Assembly: GCF_004331695.1 (NCBI RefSeq)
Contig: NZ_SJSL01000009.1
Coordinates: 1-64,000, forward strand
Length of the DNA: 64,000 nt
Origin: Pedobacter psychroterrae
Lineage (GTDB): Bacteria > Bacteroidota > Bacteroidia > Sphingobacteriales > Sphingobacteriaceae
Direction: 5' to 3'
The position numbers were made by a program, and so were the translations under genes. This document shows, piece after piece, positions 24,880 through 33,691 of the stretch. Position 1 is the first letter of the stretch. Every line of letters begins with the position of its first letter. The notes under the pieces are model-generated. The model searched no databases. It was not told the origin of the DNA and saw only the letters and a list, made by a program, of their open reading frames with translations.

Positions 24880-25896
24880 ATGAGAATAAGGAAAAATGCG
24901 GTGATTACCGCTGTTGGAGGTTATGTTCCGGATACTGTTTTAAGTAACCATGATCTGGAGCATATGGTTGACACCAATAATGAGTGGATTATTTCAAGAA
25001 CGGGAATAAAGGAGAGAAGGATAGTGAATGATCCGGAGATCGCTACGTCAGACATGGCTACTTTTGCGCTGAAAGTACTGATGGAAGAAGGAAACGTGAA
25101 TCCTGATGAGATAGATTGTGTAATTGTATCTACCTCTACACCCGATTATGTAATGGTATCTACTGGTAGTATGGTATGCGAAAAGGCTGGTTTAAAGAAT
25201 GCCTGGGGCATTGATACCAATGCCGCATGCAGTGGATTTTTATATGCACTGACACTAGGGGCCAGTATGATCGAAAGCGGCCGTTGTAAAAAGGTGGTAG
25301 TGATAGGAGCTGATAAAAACAGTGCTATCGTAAACTATACCGACCGCAATACCTGTATTCTTTTTGGTGATGGGGCCGGAGCTGTGCTGCTTGAGCAGAC
25401 AGAAGAACCGGTGGGTTTGATGGACAGCTTTTTCAGAACGGATGGCAGTGGTAAGGAAAATCTGATCGTTACTGCGGGAGGATCGCGCTTTCCAGCAAGT
25501 CAGTCTACATTAGACGATAAACTACATTATGTGCGTCAGGATGGAAGAGTGGTATTTAAGGCTGCTATCCAGGGCATGACAGATACCTGCAACGAGGTAT
25601 TAAAATCTAATGATCTGGTAAGTTCACAGATCGATTACCTGATACCACATCAGGCCAATTTAAGGATCATACAGTCGGTGGGTGAATATTTAGGATTGTC
25701 TGCTGAACAGGTGAAAGTAAACATTGACCGTTATGGAAATACCACTGCTGCAACAATTCCGCTATGCTTGTGGGACTTTAAGGATGACTTTAAATATGGA
25801 GATAAAATGATCCTGACGGCTTTTGGTGCCGGATTTTCATGGGGGGCTACCTATCTGAAATGGGGTACGCTCCGTAATCGTCAAACTACCGGTTAA
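24880..25896 (+). CDS. fabH: Beta-ketoacyl-ACP synthase III
   Basis: This 338-residue thiolase-fold enzyme condenses an acyl-CoA with malonyl-ACP to start fatty acid synthesis. The catalytic triad is visible: C117 (NAACSGFLYAL), H257 (IPHQANLRI) and N287 (YGNTTAATIP). N-terminal features include DTNNEWIISRTGIKERR. It is not next to plsX or other fab genes here, so it may be a second copy with its own primer preference, but this cannot be judged from the window. A terminator separates it from metE. Confidence 0.93.
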   Translation: MRIRKNAVITAVGGYVPDTVLSNHDLEHMVDTNNEWIISRTGIKERRIVNDPEIATSDMATFALKVLMEEGNVNPDEIDCVIVSTSTPDYVMVSTGSMVCEKAGLKNAWGIDTNAACSGFLYALTLGASMIESGRCKKVVVIGADKNSAIVNYTDRNTCILFGDGAGAVLLEQTEEPVGLMDSFFRTDGSGKENLIVTAGGSRFPASQSTLDDKLHYVRQDGRVVFKAAIQGMTDTCNEVLKSNDLVSSQIDYLIPHQANLRIIQSVGEYLGLSAEQVKVNIDRYGNTTAATIPLCLWDFKDDFKYGDKMILTAFGAGFSWGATYLKWGTLRNRQTTG

Positions 25897-25907
25897 AATT
25901 TACCTTA

Positions 25908-26318
25908 ATGTTGCACTGGAAGCTCATTTTTACTAAGTTTGCAGCAATGTTTTTAAGACCCATATCCATAGTGCTTTTGTTTAGTTTGCTGTTTGCAAAC
26001 TTGTCTCCCGCATTTGTTTACCTGGGCTTTGAAGCTAACCAAAGTTATATTGCCAAAGTACTCTGCGAGAATAAAGACAAACCCCAGTTGCACTGCGAAG
26101 GAAAATGCTATTTGATGAAAAAGCTAAAGCAGGCACAGGAGAAGGAACAAAAGCAGGAGCGGCAATCACAAAAATTACAGGTACAGGACGCTGTGTTGAG
26201 TAAGACTGTGACTTTTAAACAATATCCCTTTGCGGAAATGAATGTCCACGTTCCTTTTTCTACAGGAATGCCGCAAAGTATTAAGAATTCTATATTTCAT
26301 CCGCCACAGGAAAATTGA
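25908..26318 (+). CDS. Small membrane protein with three cysteines, possibly metal-binding
   Basis: The 136-residue protein (an internal start at residue 14 is possible) has one N-terminal hydrophobic segment (about residues 14-33) and then C53-x9-C63-x3-C67 in LCENKDKPQLHCEGKCYLMKKL. A charged, glutamine-rich helix follows (QAQEKEQKQERQSQK). I do not recognise a named family, but Bacteroidota encode similar short Cys-containing proteins before TonB-dependent receptors. The three cysteines could bind a metal. Its stop codon lies within the left arm of a large hairpin (26310-26397). It follows fabH by 11 bp but probably belongs functionally with the downstream receptor. Confidence 0.75.
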   Translation: MLHWKLIFTKFAAMFLRPISIVLLFSLLFANLSPAFVYLGFEANQSYIAKVLCENKDKPQLHCEGKCYLMKKLKQAQEKEQKQERQSQKLQVQDAVLSKTVTFKQYPFAEMNVHVPFSTGMPQSIKNSIFHPPQEN

Positions 26319-26397
26319 CCGTTCTCTTCGAAGACTGGAATAAATGCGCTGAAGAAGCGCAATGATTCCTATGTCTTCTCTGAGAAGGTAAATTTTC
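26310..26397 (+). other. 88-nt extended stem-loop between a Cys-rich protein gene and the TonB receptor
   Basis: The two halves pair in order: GAAAATT with AATTTTC, ACC with GGT, TTCTC with GAGAA, GAAGAC with GTCTTC, GGAAT with ATTCC, and GCGC with GCGC, around a 7-nt loop (26350-26356). The pairs are separated by small, mostly symmetric internal loops. The 5' arm includes the last codons and stop of the upstream gene. Thirty paired positions in an 88-nt segment are well beyond a simple terminator, and no T-run follows. Confidence 0.7.
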
Positions 26398-26399
26398 GA

Positions 26400-26499
26400 C
26401 CAAACAGGTAGCGAAGCTAAAAAGCAGATCGAAATGCGAAAGCATAGCGATGTGCTGCATGTTTTTAGCAGAAAGCATAAGCATGCAGTGCATGTTTGG
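26400..26499 (+). other. Second structured segment with closing stem and GNRA-capped hairpin
   Basis: CCAAACA (26400-26406) pairs with TGTTTGG (26493-26499) as a closing stem. Inside, ATCG (26428-26431) pairs with CGAT (26448-26451) and ATGC with GCAT around a GAAA tetraloop (26438-26441). A further CTGCATG/CATGCAG pairing occupies the right half. Nothing coding is seen. Together with the adjacent 88-nt stem-loop it looks like a folded RNA leader or a mobile intergenic repeat upstream of the receptor gene. Confidence 0.55.
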
Positions 26500-26543
26500 T
26501 GATCGGATAATTTTCTGGAATTCTTACTTATATAATTTTATCG

Positions 26544-28850
26544 ATGAACCTATACAGGTATCTAATACTTTCTATAGGGCTATTGTGCTGCCATGAGCAG
26601 GGCATTGCCCAAATAAAGGCTGTAACAGGCTATATTTATGATTCACAGACCAGGCAGCCAATTGCTGGTGTGATATTAAGCAGCATGGCGGACAAACAAA
26701 TCGGTCTGTCAGATGCGAGAGGTTATTTTGAGATTAGTGCTGATCAGCCTGAACATCAGGTAAAGGCACTAATGGTTGGCTATAAAACACAGGTTATTAA
26801 GATCAGGAAAACGGAAAGCAGCCTGAACGTTCAGCTTGATGCGGATGCCTTAAATCTTAATGAAGTGAAGATAGCTGGTTATAACGAAAACAAGACGATC
26901 AGGGAGAGTGCCGGTTCCGTATCGGTGATTACTTCAAAAGACCTCAGCAGGGGGAGTGCGGTTTCTCTGCAGCCGGCACTTAACGGTATTCCGGGAGTAC
27001 GGATGGATCAAAGTACGCTTTCTGAAGCACGCATTTCCATTCGCGGAAATGGTGTCCGTGCTGCTTATGGCATCAGAAATGTAAAGATCTATGTCAATGA
27101 AATCCCCGTAACGGAAGCTGACGGAACTACCAGGATAGAAGCACTTGATGTAAACAGTATTGGTCGCGCTGAAGTGATCAAAGGACCTGCTTCCAGTATT
27201 TACGGTGCAGGTACAGGGGGGGTGATCAACTTCCAGATGCAGCGTTCGCCATATCAGGAGCAAAGTATCGAAGCTTCAGGATTGGCTGGTGCCTATGGCC
27301 TGCACAGGCTGGCTACGACATACCGGAATGGTGGTGATAAAGTGAACAGCTATGTATCTTACGGATGGCAGGAGTATGAGGGCTATCGCCAGCATAGCAA
27401 GGACATGCGCAGGTTCCTGACGGGTAATTTTCAGCTGTTCCCTAGTGACAGGCGCATCATTACTTTATTGCTGAACAGGACTACTCAATATTCCCAGATT
27501 CCGGGTTCGCTAACCCTTGATCAGGTACAGGCCGATCCTTTGCAGGCCAATGCCACCAATCTGGATAAGGCAGCCGGGAGGTACCAGACCTGGACAAGGA
27601 TCGGACTTGGTCAGCAATACCACTTCAATGATCAGTTTTCTAACAGTACCAGCGTATTCACTTATTTCTACGACCTGAACCATCCGCTTCCTTATGCCTA
27701 TATCCGTAACTTTTACCAAAGCTATGGGGGGAGGACAAAATTCAGCTATGATCCTGAATTTGGTATTTTACCGACCCGTTTTACAGTCGGCGCTGAATTT
27801 AATGAAGGCCTGACAAAGGGCGCCCAGTATGTCAACAACAAAGGTACAGAAGGGGCGATGAATGCAAATGTTGATTACCGCAATACCAATTATTCCCTCT
27901 TTTACCAATCGGAAACATCATTGGGTTCCAAAACCACGCTTACGTTAGGTTTAAGCTATAATAGCCTGAATTATGATGTAAAGGATTATCTTAAAACCAA
28001 CCAGACAGGTGTGAAAAAGTTTAATCCACAGGCCAGTCCACGCATTGCACTGAGCCATAATTTCAGCGAAGCGCTGAGTCTGCATACCAGTGTAAGTTCA
28101 GGGTTCTCACCTCCGTCCAGTTCAGAAGTCAAGAATGTAGATGGGTCTATCAATCCCATGCTTCAGGCTGAAAAGGGCTGGAACTACGAAATGAACGCTA
28201 AAGGAAACCTGTTTAAATCACGCTTGGCCTATGATCTGGCTGTATTTAAGCTGGATATGAAAGGGGAGCTCATTGCACAGTCTGTGCAGCAGGGAATTAC
28301 CATTTACAATAATTCAGGCAAGACAAGTCACGATGGTGCAGAACTGGCCCTCTCGTACCAGCTTTTCAGAGAAGGCGACCGGCATGAAATCATCAATCTG
28401 CGTCCTTTCGCAGCGGTTACTTATTCTGATTTTAAATTTAAGGATTACAAAACGCTGAACGCACAGGGTGTGATTACCGCCACCTACGACGACAACAAAC
28501 TGACCGGTGTAGCGCCCTGGGTAGTAAATGCGGGGATTGATCTGGAAACCAGGACAGGTGTTTATTTTTATGGCAATTATTTCTTCAGTGATAAATTGCC
28601 GCTGAATGATGCAAATTCTGCATATAATGGTTCTTATCAGGTATTGAATGCTAAAATTGGCTATAAAAGACAATTTGCAAAATGCCTGGAGGCGAATGTA
28701 TATGCCGGGCTGGATAACATCCTGAATGAAAGCTACAGCTCGATAGTATCATTGAACGCAGTTGGGTTCAACGGTGCACAATCTCCCTTTTATAGTCCTT
28801 CCCCTAGAAGAAATGGTTACGGGGGCTTAAATCTTAAATATATATTTTAA
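26544..28850 (+). CDS. TonB-dependent receptor with carboxypeptidase-like regulatory domain
   Basis: This 768-residue outer-membrane receptor has a signal peptide (cleavage near QGIAQ), a CarboxypepD_reg-like beta-sandwich (about residues 27-110, VTGYIYDSQTRQPIAGVILSS), the plug (ESAGSVSVITSKDL, then GIPGVRMDQSTLSEARISIRG and a KGPASSIYGAGTGGVINF segment) and a 22-strand-type barrel ending in GYGGLNLKYIF. It is not a SusC type: there is no SusD partner and it is too short. The profile resembles siderophore or metal receptors. The flanking Cys-rich and His/Met-rich proteins hint at copper or another metal, but the substrate is unproven. Confidence 0.9.
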   Translation: MNLYRYLILSIGLLCCHEQGIAQIKAVTGYIYDSQTRQPIAGVILSSMADKQIGLSDARGYFEISADQPEHQVKALMVGYKTQVIKIRKTESSLNVQLDADALNLNEVKIAGYNENKTIRESAGSVSVITSKDLSRGSAVSLQPALNGIPGVRMDQSTLSEARISIRGNGVRAAYGIRNVKIYVNEIPVTEADGTTRIEALDVNSIGRAEVIKGPASSIYGAGTGGVINFQMQRSPYQEQSIEASGLAGAYGLHRLATTYRNGGDKVNSYVSYGWQEYEGYRQHSKDMRRFLTGNFQLFPSDRRIITLLLNRTTQYSQIPGSLTLDQVQADPLQANATNLDKAAGRYQTWTRIGLGQQYHFNDQFSNSTSVFTYFYDLNHPLPYAYIRNFYQSYGGRTKFSYDPEFGILPTRFTVGAEFNEGLTKGAQYVNNKGTEGAMNANVDYRNTNYSLFYQSETSLGSKTTLTLGLSYNSLNYDVKDYLKTNQTGVKKFNPQASPRIALSHNFSEALSLHTSVSSGFSPPSSSEVKNVDGSINPMLQAEKGWNYEMNAKGNLFKSRLAYDLAVFKLDMKGELIAQSVQQGITIYNNSGKTSHDGAELALSYQLFREGDRHEIINLRPFAAVTYSDFKFKDYKTLNAQGVITATYDDNKLTGVAPWVVNAGIDLETRTGVYFYGNYFFSDKLPLNDANSAYNGSYQVLNAKIGYKRQFAKCLEANVYAGLDNILNESYSSIVSLNAVGFNGAQSPFYSPSPRRNGYGGLNLKYIF

Positions 28851-28852
28851 CT

Positions 28853-30136
28853 ATGAAACGTTTATTCATTTTGCTAATGGTAGTCGTGGTATTTTTGACC
28901 GAATGCAGGACAGAGAAAACTGAGTCTCAGGTACTGATAAGTGCTGCGGGATCATTTGCTGCGGCACCTTATTTTACCAATGATCATCAAGGGAATGCTG
29001 TGCTCTGCTGGACAGAACAGGATAGTAAAGATTCCCTGTTCCGCTTAAAATACGCTGTTTACGATGCGCAAACCAATACGTTTAATCAAACAGTTACTGT
29101 TCCCGCTTCGGCGGGCAGCAGCAACTCTGCTGAAAGCATGGGCAAGATAGCATTTAAGTCTGATGGCACCATTGTCGCCCTTTTTTCGAAGCGTTTTCCT
29201 GAGGAAAAAAATCCTTTTGCGGGTGCGATCTATTACAGTAGCTCTGATGATGCAGGAAAAACATGGTCTGAAGCACAATATCTTCATTCCGATACCGCTC
29301 ATGCTTATGGGCGCAGTTTTTTTGATTTAGCGGTTTTAAAAGACGGAGAACTTGCAGCTGTGTGGCTGGACGGCAGGTATGCAAAGGAAATCAAAGGTTC
29401 AGCCCTGTTTTTTGCACGTACAGAAAAAGGCAAAGGCTTTGGATTGGACACTTGTTTGGAGAAAGGAACCTGCGAGTGTTGCCGTACAGACCTTTTTACA
29501 GATAAAGATGGCAACCTGCACCTAGCCTATAGGAACATCATGTATCCTTCTGCACTTTCAGGTAAACAGGTGAGAGATATGGTATACAAGCTTTCCAAAG
29601 ACAATGGAAAACACTTTAGTGCGCCAAAGACCATCAGCAACGATAACTGGGAAATAGAAGGATGCCCGCATTCCGGGCCGTCAATGGCCCGTACAGCAGG
29701 AGGTATCTGCGCCTTGTGGTTTACGGCTGGCGGAGGTGCTGGTTTGTATTATACAGCATCAAAAGCACTTGGTGGTGAGTTTAACCGCAGAAAGCTTTTC
29801 AGCGCTTCGGGTAGACATCCTCAGATGATAGCACTTAAAGATGGTTCACTGGCCATGGTGTTTGAAGAATTGGCGGCTGCAGCGCCTGAGCACAGCATGA
29901 AAATGGACCATTCCAAAGGAAGCATGAAGATGAACCATGGACCGTCAGCTTCTGCTAAGGTGGTCCTCGAAATTGTATCCGGTGGCGAGCTCAAAGAATC
30001 AGTGAAACTGACAAATGGTGACCTTTCGGATAACCATGCTGTGTTGACCGAGACCGGGGAGGGACTGCTTGTCGCCTGGGTCAGAGAAGGACATAACGGA
30101 TCTGAAATCTATTGTACATTGGTAAAACCTTTATAA
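28853..30136 (+). CDS. BNR/sialidase-like propeller lipoprotein with CxCC and His/Met-rich motifs
   Basis: The 427-residue lipoprotein (hydrophobic start, then LTEC lipobox) shows propeller repeats with Asp-box-like SSDDAGKTWS and SKDNGKHFS. C207-E-C209-C210 (GTCECCRTD) sits in the middle and a His/Met cluster at 347-362 (HSMKMDHSKG, then SMKMNH). The arginine triad of true sialidases is not evident to me, so glycosidase activity is doubtful. The thiol and thioether-rich motifs resemble copper-binding sequences. It starts 2 bp after the TonB receptor stop, so it is its operon partner, probably a surface or periplasmic lipoprotein. Confidence 0.8.
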   Translation: MKRLFILLMVVVVFLTECRTEKTESQVLISAAGSFAAAPYFTNDHQGNAVLCWTEQDSKDSLFRLKYAVYDAQTNTFNQTVTVPASAGSSNSAESMGKIAFKSDGTIVALFSKRFPEEKNPFAGAIYYSSSDDAGKTWSEAQYLHSDTAHAYGRSFFDLAVLKDGELAAVWLDGRYAKEIKGSALFFARTEKGKGFGLDTCLEKGTCECCRTDLFTDKDGNLHLAYRNIMYPSALSGKQVRDMVYKLSKDNGKHFSAPKTISNDNWEIEGCPHSGPSMARTAGGICALWFTAGGGAGLYYTASKALGGEFNRRKLFSASGRHPQMIALKDGSLAMVFEELAAAAPEHSMKMDHSKGSMKMNHGPSASAKVVLEIVSGGELKESVKLTNGDLSDNHAVLTETGEGLLVAWVREGHNGSEIYCTLVKPL

Positions 30137-30162
30137 AAGTGATTTATTATAATTTTATACGG

Positions 30163-30606
30163 ATGAAAAAAATAACAGGAATAGTACTATTAGCAGTATT
30201 CACTGCTTGTCAGCAAGGAACTGACTATAAAGTTGTGCGCAACGATGTGATGAAATTTCATGATATTGTAATGGCTGATCACGGGACTATTATTAGCAAT
30301 CAGATGAAGCTGGACACACTTTTAAAAGATATAAAGGTATTAAAGGAAGCATTTCCTGAGGTCGATACACTGAAAGAGCGGGCAGCAATGACTGCGCTTA
30401 AATTTGAACTTGTAAAAGCTGAGGATGTGATGAATAACTGGATGCACCAGTTTGAACCCGATGTCTCCGGCAAATCAAATGAAGAGGCTGTAAAGTATTT
30501 TGAAGCTGAAAAAAAGAAGATAGCGGATATTGACAGTATTTATAAACAGGAGATCAAAATTTCGCGTGAATACCTCCTTAAATTCAGAAAACCGCTGCGC
30601 AACTGA
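30163..30606 (+). CDS. Small lipoprotein of unknown function
   Basis: From ATG 30163 the protein is 147 residues (an upstream extension gives an implausible start). MKKITGIVLLAVFTACQQ is a lipoprotein signal with lipobox FTAC. The mature part is predicted all-helical, with MKFHDIVMADHGTIISNQMKL near its start, rich in Met and His, and a long Glu/Lys helix at the C-terminus. The third gene after the TonB receptor, 26 bp behind the BNR-like lipoprotein, it likely belongs to the same unit. No family is recognised with confidence. Confidence 0.75.
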   Translation: MKKITGIVLLAVFTACQQGTDYKVVRNDVMKFHDIVMADHGTIISNQMKLDTLLKDIKVLKEAFPEVDTLKERAAMTALKFELVKAEDVMNNWMHQFEPDVSGKSNEEAVKYFEAEKKKIADIDSIYKQEIKISREYLLKFRKPLRN

Positions 30607-30689
30607 TGAAGGATATGGAGATTCTCCTTAGAACGCATGGAGAGTTTCGTTATCTTTAGCAGCCGCAATAGATTGCCGATAAAGATTCA

Positions 30690-33623
30690 ATGAACGATAA
30701 AGAAGAACGAAATTCAGGGAAACTGGACTTGACCAGGTTAAATGCCGTTTTAAAGGCTGATAAAACAGCTAATTTACCTTCCAAAAATAGCGTTGCTTTT
30801 ACAAAAATGGTGCTGATATTGAGTCAGCACCGTTTTTATCGTCATCTTGTAATCGAGCTCGCTGAAGCTGAACTGGCCCAAAACGGCAAACTTAAAAATC
30901 CGATCAGGTTCATTGATCCCCTGGATATGGTTTGGAAGACAGACAGGCAGGAAGAGCTGAAGTTCTACACCGGGGTTTCACGGTTTAAAAACAATTACTC
31001 TGAAAGCCGGGCAGCATCTGATCTGGATGCACTGAAAGCAATTGTACGCAATCCCTTGCACATGGAAGTTTATCTGCACGATGAAAAAATCGCTTCCAGT
31101 ATTACTGCGAGCTCAATTTTTCCAGCTAAAATGGAATCATTGATGCCTGACCTCATTCTTGCTGTAAATGAAAAAGCAGATCATTTTGAGGTGTCAGGTA
31201 AATTGATCCTGGAAGACCGTTCTTACGGCCTGGAGAGCATAAGGTTGAGGTATAATTACTTTATCCAGGTTAAAAACCATCTCTACCTGATTGATAATCC
31301 CTATTTTTTGAGCATCATTGATTTCTTTAAGTTTCAGAATGATACCATTGTTCTGGAAAGATCTGAATATGAAGCTTTTTATGAAAGTGTACTTTCGGTA
31401 CTGGAGGAAAGGATCAAAATCAACTATTCTTATCTGAAAAGGGCTACGAAAAAGCAGATCATAGAACAGGGCTTTGACCTTGACAATGAGCTGATCCTTT
31501 ACCTTTCAGAATCGGAAGATTTTGTATTGCTCACGCCGGTGATGAAGTATGGCAGTCTGGAGATTCCTGTAATTTCACAGAAACAGATCAGATCGAAGGA
31601 CAAGTTGGGCAAAATGTTTACGCTGGCGCGTGACGAAGAAAGCGAATTGCAGTTCATCACTTTCATTGCAAAAATGCATCCTCAGTTCATAGAGCAGATG
31701 GAAGAATTTCCTGAGCAAAAGCATGCCGATTGTTTTTACCTGCACCGGAAGTATTTCCTGGATTCAGCGTGGTTTTTAGATGCATTTGAAGCCTGGCGAA
31801 GTAAGGGAATTGCAATACTGGGATTCAATGAGTTGAAAAATAATCATGTAAACCCTTATAAAGCAGAGATCTCTATCGTTGTAAACAGTGGGATGGACTG
31901 GTTTGAAACCGCCATTAAGGTTAAGTTCAACAAAGAAACTGTTGCCTTGAAACATTTGCATAAATCTATCCGCAACAAAAGCAAGTTCGTACAGCTGGAT
32001 GATGGTACTATGGGTATGCTGCCTGATGAATGGATTGAAAAGTTTACCGCATATTTTGGTGCCGGGGAGCTGGTGGAAGAGAAGATCCGGACAGCAAACA
32101 TCAATTACAGTACAGTGGAAGAACTGTATGATGAGGAAGTGCTGGACGAGCAGGTAAGAGACAGGCTGACACAGTATAGATCTAAACTCAATGCTTTTAA
32201 AGAGATCGAAGCCATTGATGTTCCGGCAGGATTGAATGCAGAATTAAGAGGCTACCAGAAGGAAGGGCTGAACTGGCTGAATTTTTTAGATCAGTTTAAT
32301 TTCGGGGCTTGCCTGGCCGATGATATGGGACTGGGAAAGACCGTACAGATCATCGCTTTTATCCTGAGCCAACGCAACAAATCAGCACACAATACCAACC
32401 TGGTTGTCGTGCCCGCTTCATTGATTTTCAACTGGCAGAAGGAGGTGGAGAAATTTGCTCCTTCTATAAAAGTCCGCACAATTTATGGTGCTGACAGGGC
32501 TAAAGTAGTGCATGATTTTGACCAGTATGAGATTATCCTTACTTCTTATGGAACCCTGCTGGCTGATATCCGCTTCCTGAAGGATTACCGGTTCAACTAT
32601 GTCTTTTTAGATGAATCGCAGACGATTAAAAATCCGGATTCACAGCGATATAAGACTGTTCGGATGTTGCAATCCCGTAATAAAGTGGTGCTGACAGGTA
32701 CACCAATAGAAAATAATACTTTTGACCTGTATGGACAGTTGTCCTTTGCCTGTCCTGGTTTGCTGGGCAACAGGCAATACTTTAAGCAAATCTATTCTGT
32801 GCCGATCGACCAGTTTAAAGACAGCAGGAGAGCTGCTGAACTTCAAAGGAGGATCAATCCCTTTATTTTAAGGAGAACAAAGGAGCAGGTAGCCAAAGAA
32901 CTCCCTGACAAGACTGAAATGGTCATTTACTGTGAGATGGGTGAACAGCAGCGGGAGGTGTATGACAGTGCAAGAGAAGAGATCCGGGATTTTCTGATGG
33001 GAAGATCTGAAGATGAACTGGCTAAAAGCAGCATGCATGTTTTGAGGGGCATTACCAAACTGAGGCAAATTTGCAATTCACCTGCTTTATTGAGCAACGA
33101 GCGGTTTTATGGCAATGCTTCGGCCAAAATGGATGTCCTGATGGAACAGATTGAAAGCAAATCCCCCCATCATAAAATTCTTATCTTTTCTCAGTTTGTG
33201 ACCATGTTGGATCTGATCAGGGAAGCGCTTCATGTCAGAGACATACGTTATGAGTACCTGACCGGGCAAACACGAAACCGGAAAGCTGTAGTAGAATCTT
33301 TTCAAAATAATCCGGAGATCCGCATTTTTCTGATCAGTCTTAAAGCAGGAGGGATAGGCTTAAACCTTACGCAGGCAGATTATGTATACCTGGTAGATCC
33401 ATGGTGGAATCCTGCAGTGGAGAACCAGGCAATTGACAGGGCATACCGGATAGGTCAGGAGAAAAAAGTCATGGCGGTACGCCTGATTTGTCCGGATACG
33501 ATAGAAGAAAAGATCGTGGCTATGCAGGAGTCTAAAAAAGAACTGGCAGGTGACCTGATCAGGACAGAAGCATCAATTTTTAAAACGCTAAATAAGAAAG
33601 ATCTGTTGGGATTATTTGATTGA
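30690..33623 (+). CDS. SNF2-family DEAD/DEAH helicase
   Basis: This 977-residue protein has an unassigned N-terminal half and a C-terminal SNF2 motor. Motif I is DDMGLGKT (544-551), motif II is DESQ (641-644), motif III LTGTPIENN, then motif V LKAGGIGLNLTQADYV and motif VI QAIDRAYRIGQ. It belongs to the bacterial RapA/HepA-related SNF2 proteins that translocate on double-stranded DNA. It is found alone here, with an independent leader. Because some SNF2 proteins belong to defence islands, its position 68 bp before the HD-PycTM gene is of interest, but such helicases are also common housekeeping genes in Bacteroidota. Confidence 0.93.
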   Translation: MNDKEERNSGKLDLTRLNAVLKADKTANLPSKNSVAFTKMVLILSQHRFYRHLVIELAEAELAQNGKLKNPIRFIDPLDMVWKTDRQEELKFYTGVSRFKNNYSESRAASDLDALKAIVRNPLHMEVYLHDEKIASSITASSIFPAKMESLMPDLILAVNEKADHFEVSGKLILEDRSYGLESIRLRYNYFIQVKNHLYLIDNPYFLSIIDFFKFQNDTIVLERSEYEAFYESVLSVLEERIKINYSYLKRATKKQIIEQGFDLDNELILYLSESEDFVLLTPVMKYGSLEIPVISQKQIRSKDKLGKMFTLARDEESELQFITFIAKMHPQFIEQMEEFPEQKHADCFYLHRKYFLDSAWFLDAFEAWRSKGIAILGFNELKNNHVNPYKAEISIVVNSGMDWFETAIKVKFNKETVALKHLHKSIRNKSKFVQLDDGTMGMLPDEWIEKFTAYFGAGELVEEKIRTANINYSTVEELYDEEVLDEQVRDRLTQYRSKLNAFKEIEAIDVPAGLNAELRGYQKEGLNWLNFLDQFNFGACLADDMGLGKTVQIIAFILSQRNKSAHNTNLVVVPASLIFNWQKEVEKFAPSIKVRTIYGADRAKVVHDFDQYEIILTSYGTLLADIRFLKDYRFNYVFLDESQTIKNPDSQRYKTVRMLQSRNKVVLTGTPIENNTFDLYGQLSFACPGLLGNRQYFKQIYSVPIDQFKDSRRAAELQRRINPFILRRTKEQVAKELPDKTEMVIYCEMGEQQREVYDSAREEIRDFLMGRSEDELAKSSMHVLRGITKLRQICNSPALLSNERFYGNASAKMDVLMEQIESKSPHHKILIFSQFVTMLDLIREALHVRDIRYEYLTGQTRNRKAVVESFQNNPEIRIFLISLKAGGIGLNLTQADYVYLVDPWWNPAVENQAIDRAYRIGQEKKVMAVRLICPDTIEEKIVAMQESKKELAGDLIRTEASIFKTLNKKDLLGLFD

Positions 33624-33691
33624 CAGAATAAAACCCTCATATTTATACCTAACATAATTCTATCAACTTCAAAACAATAATTGTAAGACGA

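Noticed and set aside
28853..30136. True exo-sialidase
   Set aside because: The Asp-box-like repeats alone do not establish it; the catalytic arginine triad was not seen.
30690..33623. SNF2 helicase as part of a DISARM or other defence island with the HD-PycTM gene
   Set aside because: No methyltransferase, DUF1998, PLD or other partner genes are present, and such helicases are common single genes in Bacteroidota.
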